Shown here: one piece after another, positions 1 to 6,987 of the stretch | Layout: the number at the start of each line of letters is the position of its first letter | How positions within the stretch are numbered: the first letter of the stretch is position 1 | From: Microcaldota archaeon | Lineage (GTDB): Archaea; Micrarchaeota; Micrarchaeia; Micrarchaeales; CABMGC01 | Assembly: GCA_028867095.1 (NCBI GenBank) | Contig: JAGWHA010000011.1 | Coordinates: 1-17,706 of the forward strand | Length of the DNA: 17,706 nt | Direction: 5' to 3' | The notes under the pieces: model-generated | Databases searched by the model: none | What the model saw: only the letters and a program-made list of their open reading frames with translations | What the model was told of the DNA's origin: nothing | Made by a program: the position numbers and the translations under genes

Positions 1-9
1 TGGTAAACC

Positions 10-17
10 TTTAATAT
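10..17 (+). promoter_or_regulatory. TATA-like box of tRNA-Leu
   Basis: An AT-rich TTTAATAT-like stretch lies about 27 bases before the first base of the tRNA, the usual spacing for an archaeal TATA box and start site. No clear BRE was assigned. A second AT-rich run (24-36) is closer than expected. Confidence 0.45.
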
Positions 18-40
18 CATATCTTATAATAAATAGTGCT

Positions 41-139
41 GCAGGGATGGCGGAGCTTGGTCAAACGCGACAGACTCAAGATCTGTTGGCTTAGGCCTAC
101 GGGAGTTCAAAAGCAATTGAACAAATCTCCCTCCCTGCA
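41..139 (+). tRNA. tRNA-Leu(CAA) with T-loop insertion
   Basis: Acceptor GCAGGGA (41-47) pairs perfectly with TCCCTGC (132-138), and the discriminator is A139. The D stem is 50-52/66-68 with G69 at position 26. The anticodon stem ACAGA/TCTGT (70-74/82-86) encloses loop CTCAAGA, giving anticodon CAA (77-79) for codon UUG. A 14-base variable arm (87-100) contains a GGC/GCC stem, as expected for a class II leucine tRNA. The T stem GGGAG/CTCCC (101-105/127-131) is perfect but encloses 21 bases rather than 7. CCA is not encoded, so the CCA enzyme at 5555-6940 would add it. The amino-acid identity is firm; the T-loop extra is treated as a separate entry. Confidence 0.9.
111..124 (+). other. Probable 14-base intron in the tRNA-Leu T-loop
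   Basis: The T loop reads TTCAA, then extra bases, then AT. Removing 14 bases (110-123, 111-124 or 112-125 are equivalent) restores the canonical loop TTCAAAT, identical to that of the tRNA-Ile in this window. GTTCAA (105-110) can pair with TTGAAC (117-122), a hairpin that spans the junctions. This is not a canonical bulge-helix-bulge, so cutting by a broad-specificity archaeal splicing endonuclease is inferred. The alternatives are an unspliced variant loop or a decaying gene. Confidence 0.6.
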
Positions 140-142
140 CAC

Positions 143-147
143 TTTTT
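143..147 (+). terminator. Oligo-T after tRNA-Leu
   Basis: A run of five T starts four bases after the tRNA 3' end, as in archaeal termination. It is short, and the next gene begins only 25 bases after the tRNA with no clear promoter of its own, so read-through is possible. Confidence 0.4.
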
Positions 148-164
148 ACATTTAGGCGATACAC

Positions 165-917
165 ATGGCAAAAACAAAATCAAGGAAATCAGCAAAGAGC
201 TCAATGAAGATGGTTAGGAAGAAGGCCGCAGAGAAGCCGGTTATCGCAAAGAACGTTCTTCTTGCAAAGATCAAGAAGGCAAAGATCAAGGACAGTGTGA
301 TGTTTGACATACCGCACTACCCGCAGACTGAGGAGTTCACAAGCTCGGCCGCATGCGCAATGATGGTACTAAAGTTCATCAACCCCGACTTCAAGCTTAA
401 GAGGGAGTCCGAGTTCGACATCTGGCAGGAGGCTGTCAACGGCAGCGTCTGGCACGGATCCAGGTACGGGCTCGCGTACGCGCTCTCAAAGAGGGGGGCA
501 AAGGCTGGGATAATCACGAACGCAAAGGACGAGGGATACGAGAAGAAGCTCGCGGTTTACGAGAACGTCAACCTCGACACCCTAAGCGCCTCATTCAACG
601 AGATCAAGGAGAAGGCAAGGAACGCAAACGTCGCGGAGGAGATCGGAAACGTGAACCTCCAGTCGATAAAGAAGGCGCTCTCAATGAAGAACATACCGAT
701 TGTGCTGATCGACGCAAAGGTCATCAACCCTTATCTGGAGTCATCTCCTCACTGGGTGGTGGTCAAGGGATACGAGAAGGACTCATTTTACATAAATGAC
801 CCGTACTCTGACAGCACGATAACAATCGACGCCGAGGCGTTCAAGCAGGCGCTTGGATACGACACGGACAACCACATGATCCTAATCGACTCCAAGATTT
901 TCAACAAGAAGCAGTAG
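165..917 (+). CDS. Peptidase C39-like protein with Ser in place of the nucleophile Cys
   Basis: A 250-residue protein. Residues 1-40 form a Lys/Arg-rich, probably disordered tail without a signal peptide or membrane segment, so the protein is likely cytosolic and may bind nucleic acid or ribosomes. From about residue 45 the fold resembles papain-like C39 domains (DUF3335 type). The region HYPQTEEFTSSAACAMM (51-67) matches the family's Q-T-x-x-F-T-C-G-P-A block with Gln54 kept, and HWVVVKGY (196-203) followed by INDPY (210-214) matches the His and Asp blocks. The Cys-Gly-Pro of the family is Ser60-Ser61-Ala62 here, so the protein may be a non-catalytic relative; Cys64 lies nearby but is not at the usual position. 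It lies 25 bases after tRNA-Leu and 10 bases before the winged-helix gene, probably in one transcript. The fold call is fairly secure, the function unknown. Confidence 0.65.
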   Translation: MAKTKSRKSAKSSMKMVRKKAAEKPVIAKNVLLAKIKKAKIKDSVMFDIPHYPQTEEFTSSAACAMMVLKFINPDFKLKRESEFDIWQEAVNGSVWHGSRYGLAYALSKRGAKAGIITNAKDEGYEKKLAVYENVNLDTLSASFNEIKEKARNANVAEEIGNVNLQSIKKALSMKNIPIVLIDAKVINPYLESSPHWVVVKGYEKDSFYINDPYSDSTITIDAEAFKQALGYDTDNHMILIDSKIFNKKQ

Positions 918-927
918 CTTCCAGAGG

Positions 928-1542
928 GTGCAGCGCTTGCCACGTAGAGTCATTGCCTATCGGATGCCCTTTGAAATCCAGCTCCACATACTAGACCTTT
1001 GCAAAGAGCCGATGCTCATCTCGGAGATCACAAGGATCGCCAACGTCTCAAATTCGATTGCGGTAAGGGCGCTGGAGAGCCTGGGCTCCTTTGGAATGAT
1101 TGAATCGCGGTCATCCAATGACGTCTCAAGGACATTCAGGCTCCTGGGCAAGTCAAAGCACGTCTTCATGCAGACGGAAAAGGGCGCAGAGGCGATGCGC
1201 AGATTAGAGGCTCTCAAGGCGCTTTTTAGTGAGAATCCTAAGAATCTCAAGCTGGCCCTAGACACGCTAAGGGCGCTTGACAACCCCTCGCATCAGACAA
1301 ACATTGCCCTTGCCCTGCGCAGGGACGCTACAGCAATCAAGGCCGCGCTTGGGCATTTGGCCCTATGCGGAATGGTCAGGCCGCTGGAGCGCAATGGCGA
1401 TTCCCCGCCAATTACCCATTTTGTGCGGACCGAGCTAGGGGACATCGCGGCACAGAGATATGGGGAGCTTCTCCCATTATTTGTGCCCACCCAGGAATTC
1501 GACTACCATCAGCTAATTCAGAAAGTCGGAAAGAGAAATTAA
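928..1542 (+). CDS. Double winged-helix DNA-binding protein
   Basis: A 204-residue protein with two winged-helix-like units. Residues 14-90 contain a helix-turn-helix (LISEITRIANVSNSIAVRAL) followed by a wing and a RTFRLLGKSK strand region. Residues about 105-180 repeat the pattern, with a second recognition-helix-like stretch around ALRRDATAIKAALGHL. This resembles MarR/ArsR-type archaeal regulators; no ligand-binding or metal-binding cysteine cluster is seen. The start is taken as GTG at 928, ten bases after the C39-like gene and overlapping a purine-rich AGAGG stretch; ATG at 964 would still retain the first domain. The close spacing suggests co-transcription with the C39-like gene. A transcription factor is the natural reading, but the target is not visible. 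Confidence 0.6.
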   Translation: MQRLPRRVIAYRMPFEIQLHILDLCKEPMLISEITRIANVSNSIAVRALESLGSFGMIESRSSNDVSRTFRLLGKSKHVFMQTEKGAEAMRRLEALKALFSENPKNLKLALDTLRALDNPSHQTNIALALRRDATAIKAALGHLALCGMVRPLERNGDSPPITHFVRTELGDIAAQRYGELLPLFVPTQEFDYHQLIQKVGKRN

Positions 1543-1563
1543 GGAAAAAAAGAAAAAGAATGA
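1543..1563 (-). terminator. T-rich terminator of the zinc-ribbon gene
   Basis: Immediately after the minus-strand stop codon the minus strand reads two long T runs broken by a single C, typical of archaeal oligo-T termination. The plus-strand gene ending at 1542 sees only A-rich sequence here. Confidence 0.55.
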
Positions 1564-1564
1564 G

Positions 1565-1954
1565 TCAGTATCTTCCGGCCGTGCCGCTTGCAAACGCCTT
1601 GAAGAGCCTTCTCCTCAGCGAGTCGCCGACCCTTCTGTACTGAGAGCGGACCCTCTCCCTCGTGCTTGAGGCCATCCTCTCGTAGCATCCGGTGCACATC
1701 ACCCTTCGCGTGACCTCCCCGCTTGAAACGTATCTGTCCTGCTCCTGTATCATCTGTGGCGGCACGACCTTAACCTCGTCGCGCGCAAGCACCCTGTTGC
1801 AGTGCATGCAGCTGGTCTCTATCATCCTCTTGAGGTCCTTCTCCTCGGCTTCGCTCACCGTGCATTTTATCCCGTCGGAGGCAGAGATCTTCATGTTGAA
1901 TTCCACTGGCAACTCCTCGCCCAGTATCCCCTCTCTCATTTCTTGTATTCCCAT
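1565..1954 (-). CDS. Small zinc-ribbon protein of unknown function
   Basis: With the start at ATG 1954 (a TGGGGG stretch lies just upstream) the product is 129 residues. Two CxxC knuckles, CMHC (49-52) and CTGC (87-90), are about 35 residues apart and should bind one zinc ion. Between them lies a hydrophobic-acidic linker, and the C-terminal 40 residues are very Arg-rich (RERVRSQYRR, RRRLF), suggesting RNA, rRNA or DNA binding. The reading frame stays open upstream to 2158, and the stretch coding for RSKGRFQGKFAKRFAKWWG (about 1958-2014) looks protein-like, but no in-frame ATG or GTG supports a longer form. A TATA-like box near 2043-2052 on this strand fits a start near 2015-2020 better than 1954. 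The true start is therefore unsettled. The arrangement resembles NMD3-like or ribosomal zinc ribbons only in general; I do not recognise the family. Confidence 0.6.
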   Translation of the reverse strand: MGIQEMREGILGEELPVEFNMKISASDGIKCTVSEAEEKDLKRMIETSCMHCNRVLARDEVKVVPPQMIQEQDRYVSSGEVTRRVMCTGCYERMASSTRERVRSQYRRVGDSLRRRLFKAFASGTAGRY

Positions 1955-2042
1955 TTGCCCCCACCACTTTGCAAATCGCTTTGCAAACTTTCCCTGAAAC
2001 CTTCCTTTAGACCTGATTAGGTCTCCCCTCCTTCCCCTGCAA

Positions 2043-2052
2043 ACATAAATAT
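2043..2052 (-). promoter_or_regulatory. TATA-like box toward the zinc-ribbon gene
   Basis: The minus strand reads CTATATTTAT here. It is the best promoter candidate for the zinc-ribbon gene. Initiation about 26 bases downstream would give a transcript starting near 2018, leaving about 65 bases before ATG 1954. Confidence 0.4.
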
Positions 2053-2139
2053 AGATGAACTCATATTTAATGCTTATGTCCAAGTCGTGCAAAAACGTAC
2101 AAAAATTGGACCGAAATTCCAGATTTATGGGGTAAAAAT

Positions 2140-3009
2140 ATGCTAAATGTGCTCTCAATTGGCGGAAATGCGCTCAATAATTCCAAGAATTTGGAGAATC
2201 TCCTGGATGCGATTGGGTTTTTAGCCAAAAAAGGCGGGCTGCTCATAGTCCATGGCAATGGGCCCCAGGTAGGCGAGCTTTCGGACCTTGAGGGCCTAAA
2301 CCTCGGGGTCCTAACCGCCCAGACCGAGGCGGAGATGGGCATTTTCCTTGCCGAGGAGATCTCAAAGCGCCTCTCAAAGGGCGCAGCATCTAAGGCAAAG
2401 GTGGAGGTGGTGCTCACAAAGGTGCGCGTCGACCCCAAGGACGCAGCCTTCAAAAACCCGACCAAGCCGATCGGCAGATTCTACACCGAGGCGCAGGCAA
2501 GGCGCCTTGAGCGCAGGTTTACGCTAAAGCGCCTGGTGCACGGCTATAGGCGCGTTGTCGCCTCGCCAAGCCCAAAGGAGATAATGAACCTAGGGACAAT
2601 ACTTGAGCTGCTGCGGCGCGGATACATCGTAGTGGCAGGCGGGGGCGGCGGGATACCAATAGCCTACCGAGGCAAGCGATACGAGTTTGCCGATGCCGTC
2701 ATAGACAAGGACTACACATCGGCGCTGCTTGCAAAATCGCTTGGCGCAAAGAGGCTCTTCATACTCACCAATGTGGACGGGGCATACATCGATTTCGGCA
2801 AGAAAAAAAGCAGCAGGCTTGCAAAAGTAAGGGCGAAGGACCTCCTAAGGCATCTTAGGCAGGGCCAGTTCGAGCAGGGCAGCATGGGCCCCAAGGTTGA
2901 GGCATGCGTCAGTTTCGTCAAGGCCACTGGCGGGGTTGCAGCGATAGGAAATTTAAAGAGGGCAAGGGACACCGTCGCGCTCAAGAACTGCACAATCGTC
3001 ACTGCCTAG
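2140..3009 (+). CDS. arcC: Carbamate kinase
   Basis: A 289-residue cytosolic member of the amino-acid-kinase fold that interconverts carbamoyl phosphate + ADP with carbamate + ATP. Motifs in order: GGNAL (8-12), HGNGPQVG (38-45), NPTKPIGRFY (106-115, the subdomain loop typical of carbamate kinases rather than aspartokinases), AGGGGGIP (166-173), VIDKD (187-191, with SALLA after it), LTNVDGAY (209-216) and GSMGPKVEA (247-255). The length is slightly below the usual 300-315. No arcA or arcB lies nearby, so participation in an arginine deiminase pathway cannot be inferred; ATP formation from carbamoyl phosphate or supply of carbamoyl phosphate are both possible. ATG 2140 follows an AT-rich AAAAAT stretch and the transcript may be leaderless. 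The last 11 bases overlap the 3' end of trm1 on the other strand. Confidence 0.92.
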   Translation: MLNVLSIGGNALNNSKNLENLLDAIGFLAKKGGLLIVHGNGPQVGELSDLEGLNLGVLTAQTEAEMGIFLAEEISKRLSKGAASKAKVEVVLTKVRVDPKDAAFKNPTKPIGRFYTEAQARRLERRFTLKRLVHGYRRVVASPSPKEIMNLGTILELLRRGYIVVAGGGGGIPIAYRGKRYEFADAVIDKDYTSALLAKSLGAKRLFILTNVDGAYIDFGKKKSSRLAKVRAKDLLRHLRQGQFEQGSMGPKVEACVSFVKATGGVAAIGNLKRARDTVALKNCTIVTA

Positions 3010-4093
3010 ATGCTGTCTTCACCGCCTCTATTATCTCCAAGATGCCTGCGTCTGTTTTTATCGCATCGCCGTCAAAGTGCGTCTCGCTCACGGCGTGTTT
3101 TTTTCCAAGCTCGGCAATGACAAGCCTCTTTGACACGGACCCTATTCCAAGCTGGCGCGTTATCTTAGGAACCGAGTAATAAAACGGCAGATCCAGCTCG
3201 CCATTTATCCTTTCGACAAGGCGCACCATCCCCATCTCTATCCCAGCCGGCGCACCCTTTGCCATCCTTGCAAGAACTTTCTTGTCCTTTATGCTCCCAA
3301 GCCACAGCGGCCCAAAGAGCTGCATCTGCGCGCGGCAGTTTTTGCACTCACTGTCAATCCGCGGGACAAGCCCCCGCGCATATTCCACCGACCTGCAGGA
3401 TCCGCACGCCCCCGCAAATCCCATCTCCCTTACGCTTTCTACAGCTTCCTTCGCCCCGTGCCTTAGGACAAGAAACACCCTCATGTAGTGCAAATTCGAG
3501 ACTGCCATCTTCACCTCGATTCCGAAATTGAACTGCGCGGCAAGCTTTGCGATGAAGCCTATAAGTATCCTGATCCCAGCCTCGTGGCAGAGCTCGTTGT
3601 GCATAGGCATGGCGCCGTAGTTCTTGTAGCATGCAAGCGGGGTTGCGCCGCAGAGTACCGCGGTGTCGGTTCCGGTGGCCATCAGTACGGTCCCGTCCTT
3701 TGCCGCCTTCAGCAGATCGTAGACATACGGAGCCGCGCTGCCGAACGGATCGAGGTCTATCACATCGAAATGCTCCTCGGTTTCGTTGCAGAACTGCTGT
3801 ATGCTCCTGTCAAGCGCCATTCCCCTGATCTTGTTCCTCTTGATGTTCGCCTTCGTGTTCAGATACGCCTTTTTGTTTATGTCAAGGAATGTGACTTTCC
3901 ATGCGCCGGCCTCCAGTCTGTATCGTATCCCGCGTATTCCGGTTGCGGATGTGGTGTCCAGCAGCGAATATCCCTTTAGTCCCATCGAGTTTAGGAAGAG
4001 GACCGAGAGGTCTCGTAGGCCAGCCATCTTCGGGTTGTAGAATATTCCCTCTTTGACCTCTATTGAGGCCCTGCCTTCCTTCACAATCTGCAT
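2999..4093 (-). CDS. trm1: tRNA (guanine26-N2)-dimethyltransferase Trm1
   Basis: A 364-residue SAM-dependent enzyme that makes m2(2)G at tRNA position 26. The FYNP motif (18-21) near the N-terminus is typical of the family. The SAM-binding Rossmann region includes TSATGIRGIRY (48-58) and FLDINK (69-74), and the catalytic DLDPFGSAAPYV block is at 113-124. ATGTDTAVLCG (139-149) follows. The C-terminal domain has a zinc site, CGSC (230-233) and CKNC (250-253), and a final winged-helix-like region. The length is close to the archaeal Trm1 norm (about 380). All three tRNAs in the window have G26, so they are plausible substrates. The gene is second in an operon, four bases after the DUF357 gene, and converges on arcC with overlapping stops. 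Confidence 0.96.
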   Translation of the reverse strand: MQIVKEGRASIEVKEGIFYNPKMAGLRDLSVLFLNSMGLKGYSLLDTTSATGIRGIRYRLEAGAWKVTFLDINKKAYLNTKANIKRNKIRGMALDRSIQQFCNETEEHFDVIDLDPFGSAAPYVYDLLKAAKDGTVLMATGTDTAVLCGATPLACYKNYGAMPMHNELCHEAGIRILIGFIAKLAAQFNFGIEVKMAVSNLHYMRVFLVLRHGAKEAVESVREMGFAGACGSCRSVEYARGLVPRIDSECKNCRAQMQLFGPLWLGSIKDKKVLARMAKGAPAGIEMGMVRLVERINGELDLPFYYSVPKITRQLGIGSVSKRLVIAELGKKHAVSETHFDGDAIKTDAGILEIIEAVKTASRQ

Positions 4094-4097
4094 ATCC

Positions 4098-4334
4098 TCA
4101 CTCGATTAAACCCTTGATCTTGAGAATTGAGTCTAAAAGCCCGTGCGCGTAGGCGATGCTGCAAAAGGAGGTGTACAGGTCCCCCTTCTCAAGCCATGCC
4201 ATGCAGTCGCTAGCATACATCTTTGAGAGCTCGACGATCTCCGCCTGCTTTTCGTCAAGGTTTGCGCCGTCGATTTTCTTGATGCTGTCGTTGAACTTCT
4301 TTATGTCGAGCTCTATCCTCTCTTTGACTTCCAT
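4098..4334 (-). CDS. DUF357 family protein
   Basis: A 78-residue, all-helical archaeal protein. The block YASDCMAWLEKGDLYTSFCS followed by IAYAHGLLDS (about 44-73) matches the DUF357 signature, including the acidic YASD, the KGD turn and the YAHGLLD motif. The function of the family is unknown. ATG 4334 is preferred over the upstream TTG 4349 because a TATATA box lies 17-24 bases before it and the longer form adds only five residues. It is the first gene of an operon with trm1 (four-base gap). Coupling to tRNA modification is suggested only by this position. Confidence 0.85.
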   Translation of the reverse strand: MEVKERIELDIKKFNDSIKKIDGANLDEKQAEIVELSKMYASDCMAWLEKGDLYTSFCSIAYAHGLLDSILKIKGLIE

Positions 4335-4350
4335 AGTGACCACAAGCAAT

Positions 4351-4376
4351 TATATATGTTAGAATCTGTATTTAAC
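4351..4376. promoter_or_regulatory. Divergent promoter, DUF357-trm1 / hypothetical-AK6
   Basis: TATATATG at 4351-4358 lies 17-24 bases before the DUF357 ATG on the minus strand. TATTTAAC at 4369-4376 lies 16-23 bases before ATG 4392 on the plus strand. Both fit leaderless or near-leaderless archaeal transcription. Confidence 0.5.
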
Positions 4377-4391
4377 TAGTTAGGTGTATTG

Positions 4392-4988
4392 ATGGCGGAC
4401 GAGCAGGTGATGAGTGCGGAAACGATGAGCTTCATCAAGACGATAGACAAGCAGATCGGCGAGAAGTACCTTGTGAGCCTTCAGGACGTCATCACAGACC
4501 CTGACACAGTCGCAAGGAAGCCGAATGCAAAGGAGATACTTGCTGGGATGAAGACAGACGCGAACGCGTACTTCGACTCGCTGCTAAAGAATTTGGAGGA
4601 CGAGGCGAAGCGGTTCAATGCGGAGCTAGAGTCCGTCAGTGCACTCTACATCCAGATAAGCGAGCACATAAAGGCGAAGGCGCAGAGCTCAAACGTACCT
4701 GTCATAAAGCCGGTCTCGGTAGAGCGGGACGCATCAAAGGAGGAGACCATAATCGTCTCCACGGATGACACCGCAATCGAGCTGCTCATCTCAAAGCTGA
4801 TAGGCGCCTCGACATACGTTGCAGACACATCAACCACATACAAGACCTATACGATCGGCTCATGGCTCTTCTCGGGCAGCAAGAACTACAACCTCGGGCT
4901 CAACCCCCCAAGCAGCGTGATACTAAACATAGAGGCAAGCCGCGACGAGATAAACTTCAGGATTGACGGGGTTGCCGCAAGATTCTGA
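4392..4988 (+). CDS. Hypothetical protein with helical N-terminal half
   Basis: A 198-residue protein not recognised as a member of a known family. Residues about 10-100 are predicted helical, with an amphipathic, coiled-coil-like stretch (about 55-95: YFDSLLKNLEDEAKRF, then a second helix SALYIQISEHIKAKA). Residues 100-125 are a Pro/Val/Glu-rich linker. The last 75 residues look beta-rich (VADTSTTYKTYTIGSWLFSG; VILNIEASRDEINFRI). There is no signal peptide, membrane segment or cysteine. ATG 4392 is used; a TTG directly before it is in frame and less likely. The stop is four bases before the AK6-type kinase, so the two are almost certainly co-transcribed. A structural or adaptor protein is possible but not supported further. 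Confidence 0.6.
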   Translation: MADEQVMSAETMSFIKTIDKQIGEKYLVSLQDVITDPDTVARKPNAKEILAGMKTDANAYFDSLLKNLEDEAKRFNAELESVSALYIQISEHIKAKAQSSNVPVIKPVSVERDASKEETIIVSTDDTAIELLISKLIGASTYVADTSTTYKTYTIGSWLFSGSKNYNLGLNPPSSVILNIEASRDEINFRIDGVAARF

Positions 4989-4992
4989 TCCT

Positions 4993-5553
4993 ATGAAGAG
5001 CATCATCGTGATAACCGGAACTCCGGGAGTCGGCAAGACGACGCTGTGCGCGCAGCTAAGGAAGTCGATCAGGGGCTGCAGGCTATACAATGCAACGGAT
5101 ATTGTGAACAAGTTCAAGCTCTACTCAGGAAAGGACAAGTTCGGGGCAAAGATTGTCAAAATGAAAAAGCTCGAGCAGAAAATAAACCAGATCGCAAAAA
5201 AAGAGAGCGCAAGCACGATAATATTTGAGGGCCACCTCCTCTCCGACCTAAAGGTAAAGGGCGCAAAGGCCATCGTACTAAGGGAGCACCTATTCACCAT
5301 AAAGTCAAGGCTGCTAAAGCGCGGCTATCCGATAGAGAAGATAAGGGAGAACATAGTCAGCGAGGCTCTTGACTATTGCGGCGCGGCAGCATACGACAAC
5401 TATTCAAAGGTCTACGAGATAATGAACGGAAAGTCGGCGCAAAGGCAGCTCGCCTCCATAATACGTGGCAAGTACAAGAAGGGCGCCGGGGCGATAAATC
5501 TGCTTGAGGAGCTTGTAGGCATAATAAAAAAAGACAGAAGGTTTGCGATCTAA
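4993..5553 (+). CDS. Adenylate kinase, AK6/Fap7 type
   Basis: A 186-residue P-loop kinase. Walker A GTPGVGKT is at 9-16 in VITGTPGVGKTTLCAQL. IIFEGHLLSDL (76-86) is the NMP-binding/Walker B-like segment of archaeal AK6, and VLREHLFTIKSRLLKRGY followed by KIRENIVSEALD is the typical lid and C-terminal helix pattern of this family. The eukaryotic relatives Fap7/hCINAP phosphorylate AMP and also assist 18S rRNA cleavage with uS11, and archaeal homologues bind uS11 as well. The reaction assigned is ATP + AMP to 2 ADP. The start is ATG 4993, five bases after the previous stop; an upstream ATG at 4963 inside the previous gene would add ten residues before the P-loop strand and is less likely. It converges with the cca gene across a one-base gap. 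Confidence 0.88.
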   Translation: MKSIIVITGTPGVGKTTLCAQLRKSIRGCRLYNATDIVNKFKLYSGKDKFGAKIVKMKKLEQKINQIAKKESASTIIFEGHLLSDLKVKGAKAIVLREHLFTIKSRLLKRGYPIEKIRENIVSEALDYCGAAAYDNYSKVYEIMNGKSAQRQLASIIRGKYKKGAGAINLLEELVGIIKKDRRFAI

Positions 5554-5554
5554 G

Positions 5555-6940
5555 CTAGATGCTCATCTTGCCGTGAAGCTCGGCGTAGGCCGTTTCCAAA
5601 TGCTCCCTTGGGATCTTGTTCACAACAAGCTTTGCTCCCTTGAACGATATGTCCTTTCTTCTCCCAATCAGCTTTCCGCCTGCAACATCCTTTAGCAGGC
5701 TCTCGATCGTGGGATACCTGTTGGAGTCGATAGCATTCACCCTATCCCCATCAATTGTTATCGCAAGCGCATTCTTGTGGGATTTTAGGAATCCCTCAAT
5801 GCTCTTTGTCCCGTAGAATATGCTCGGCCCCTGGAAGACCCTTGTTGGGAGATGCTCCTTCGGCGCAAGGTACGCGATGAACCCCTTTCTTTTCTCTACC
5901 CAGACATGCTCAAGGTATGTGTGGAACCCAAACTTCTTGATCTGGGTGTCGATTATTTCGGATGCCTTTCTGAGCTGTGGCCAGACTATGTCCTCGCTTT
6001 TGTCCGGAACGCCAATGATTATCAGGTATAGCTCCAGCCCTGAGCCCTTGATAAGCGAATCGATTTTCTTTTTCACCTGCGATGTGGAGAATCCCTCCCC
6101 GTAGAAAATCTTTATGTCTGGATTGCGAAGGAACTTGTTTGCTATGAATGCGAATCTTGCCAGCGATTCCTTGGAGACGCCTGCGGCAACGTTCCGGTTT
6201 CTGTCAACCGGATCTATAACAACAAACTCGGACCCAAACTTGTTGAATATCTCCCTGTCGGCCTTTGCTCCCTTCTCTTTCGGGTTTATGCAAAGCGGCA
6301 TCTTGAAGTTGACCGCATTCTCAAGCAGGCTGCTAAAGGACCCGAAGTTGTAGATGAGAAGTTCGCAGAGATACCCAGAGAATCCCTGCACCTTCACCTC
6401 GGCACCGTAGATCCTATGCTGCTTGAGCAGATACTTTAGCAGTCTAACGTCATCTCTCATCTTGTCGGTGAAGTTCTTGTTGATGAACTTTGTGTGGAGG
6501 GGAGTCCTGTCAACCGCAGTCGCAAGCTCCTCGATGTTATCTATCTTGTAGGCAGGCACAACGTCAATCTTCATGTCGATCTTGTCAAGGTGAAGCCTGG
6601 CATAGGGGTGCTGCGCGTACTTGAGCTCGAATCTCTCCCCGCTCTTCTTGTCTATCATTCGCTTTGCGTACTCGATTCCCATCTTTTCGAGATTTTTGTG
6701 GGAGACCTTCTTGTCAAATAGCATGAATATGTCTATGTCATGGTCGCCCTTGAGGTTCGTGCTCCTCGCAATCGAACCCGCAACCACAAGAGTGACATCT
6801 CTTGGCACAATCTTCTTTAGCCTGGCCATTGTCCTGTTGGCGTTCGCGATGGTCGTTTCGACCTCAAGCTTGCTTGGTCTTATCTCCTCCAAAACCCTAG
6901 CGTAGATTTTCTGCGCCACGGCGGCTTTCCTTGGGTCCAT
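5555..6940 (-). CDS. cca: CCA tRNA nucleotidyltransferase, archaeal class I
   Basis: A 461-residue enzyme that builds or repairs the 3'-CCA of tRNA using CTP and ATP without a nucleic-acid template. The nucleotidyltransferase signature GSIARSTNLKGDHDIDIF spans 55-72, with metal-binding Asp68 and Asp70; the third carboxylate is Asp126 in KIDVVPAYKI. The central domain (VRLLKYLLKQ..., GFSGYLCELLI) and the tail region match archaeal class I enzymes, somewhat longer than the A. fulgidus enzyme (437). tRNA-Leu and tRNA-Ile of this window lack an encoded CCA and need it, whereas tRNA-Ala encodes CCA. A TTTAAA box (6962-6967) lies 22 bases before the ATG, so the mRNA is probably leaderless. Its divergent neighbour is a homing-endonuclease gene that appears to have inserted between cca and tRNA-Ala. 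Confidence 0.95.
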   Translation of the reverse strand: MDPRKAAVAQKIYARVLEEIRPSKLEVETTIANANRTMARLKKIVPRDVTLVVAGSIARSTNLKGDHDIDIFMLFDKKVSHKNLEKMGIEYAKRMIDKKSGERFELKYAQHPYARLHLDKIDMKIDVVPAYKIDNIEELATAVDRTPLHTKFINKNFTDKMRDDVRLLKYLLKQHRIYGAEVKVQGFSGYLCELLIYNFGSFSSLLENAVNFKMPLCINPKEKGAKADREIFNKFGSEFVVIDPVDRNRNVAAGVSKESLARFAFIANKFLRNPDIKIFYGEGFSTSQVKKKIDSLIKGSGLELYLIIIGVPDKSEDIVWPQLRKASEIIDTQIKKFGFHTYLEHVWVEKRKGFIAYLAPKEHLPTRVFQGPSIFYGTKSIEGFLKSHKNALAITIDGDRVNAIDSNRYPTIESLLKDVAGGKLIGRRKDISFKGAKLVVNKIPREHLETAYAELHGKMSI

Positions 6941-6961
6941 ACACCTTTATTGTCTACTAAG

Positions 6962-6967
6962 TTTAAA
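6962..6967. promoter_or_regulatory. Palindromic TTTAAA box between cca and the homing endonuclease
   Basis: The self-complementary TTTAAA is 22 bases from the cca ATG and 21 bases from the endonuclease ATG, so one TATA element may serve both directions with leaderless transcripts. Confidence 0.45.
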
Positions 6968-6987
6968 TCAATAAACGATGGGGTCTC

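Noticed and set aside
1565..2158. Full 197-residue reading of the zinc-ribbon frame from ATG 2158
   Set aside because: The first 40 codons run through an AT-rich promoter region, overlap the start of arcC on the other strand and encode an unlikely sequence.
3488..3979. 163-residue plus-strand frame inside trm1
   Set aside because: Antisense to a well-supported Trm1 with all motifs; no recognisable domain of its own.
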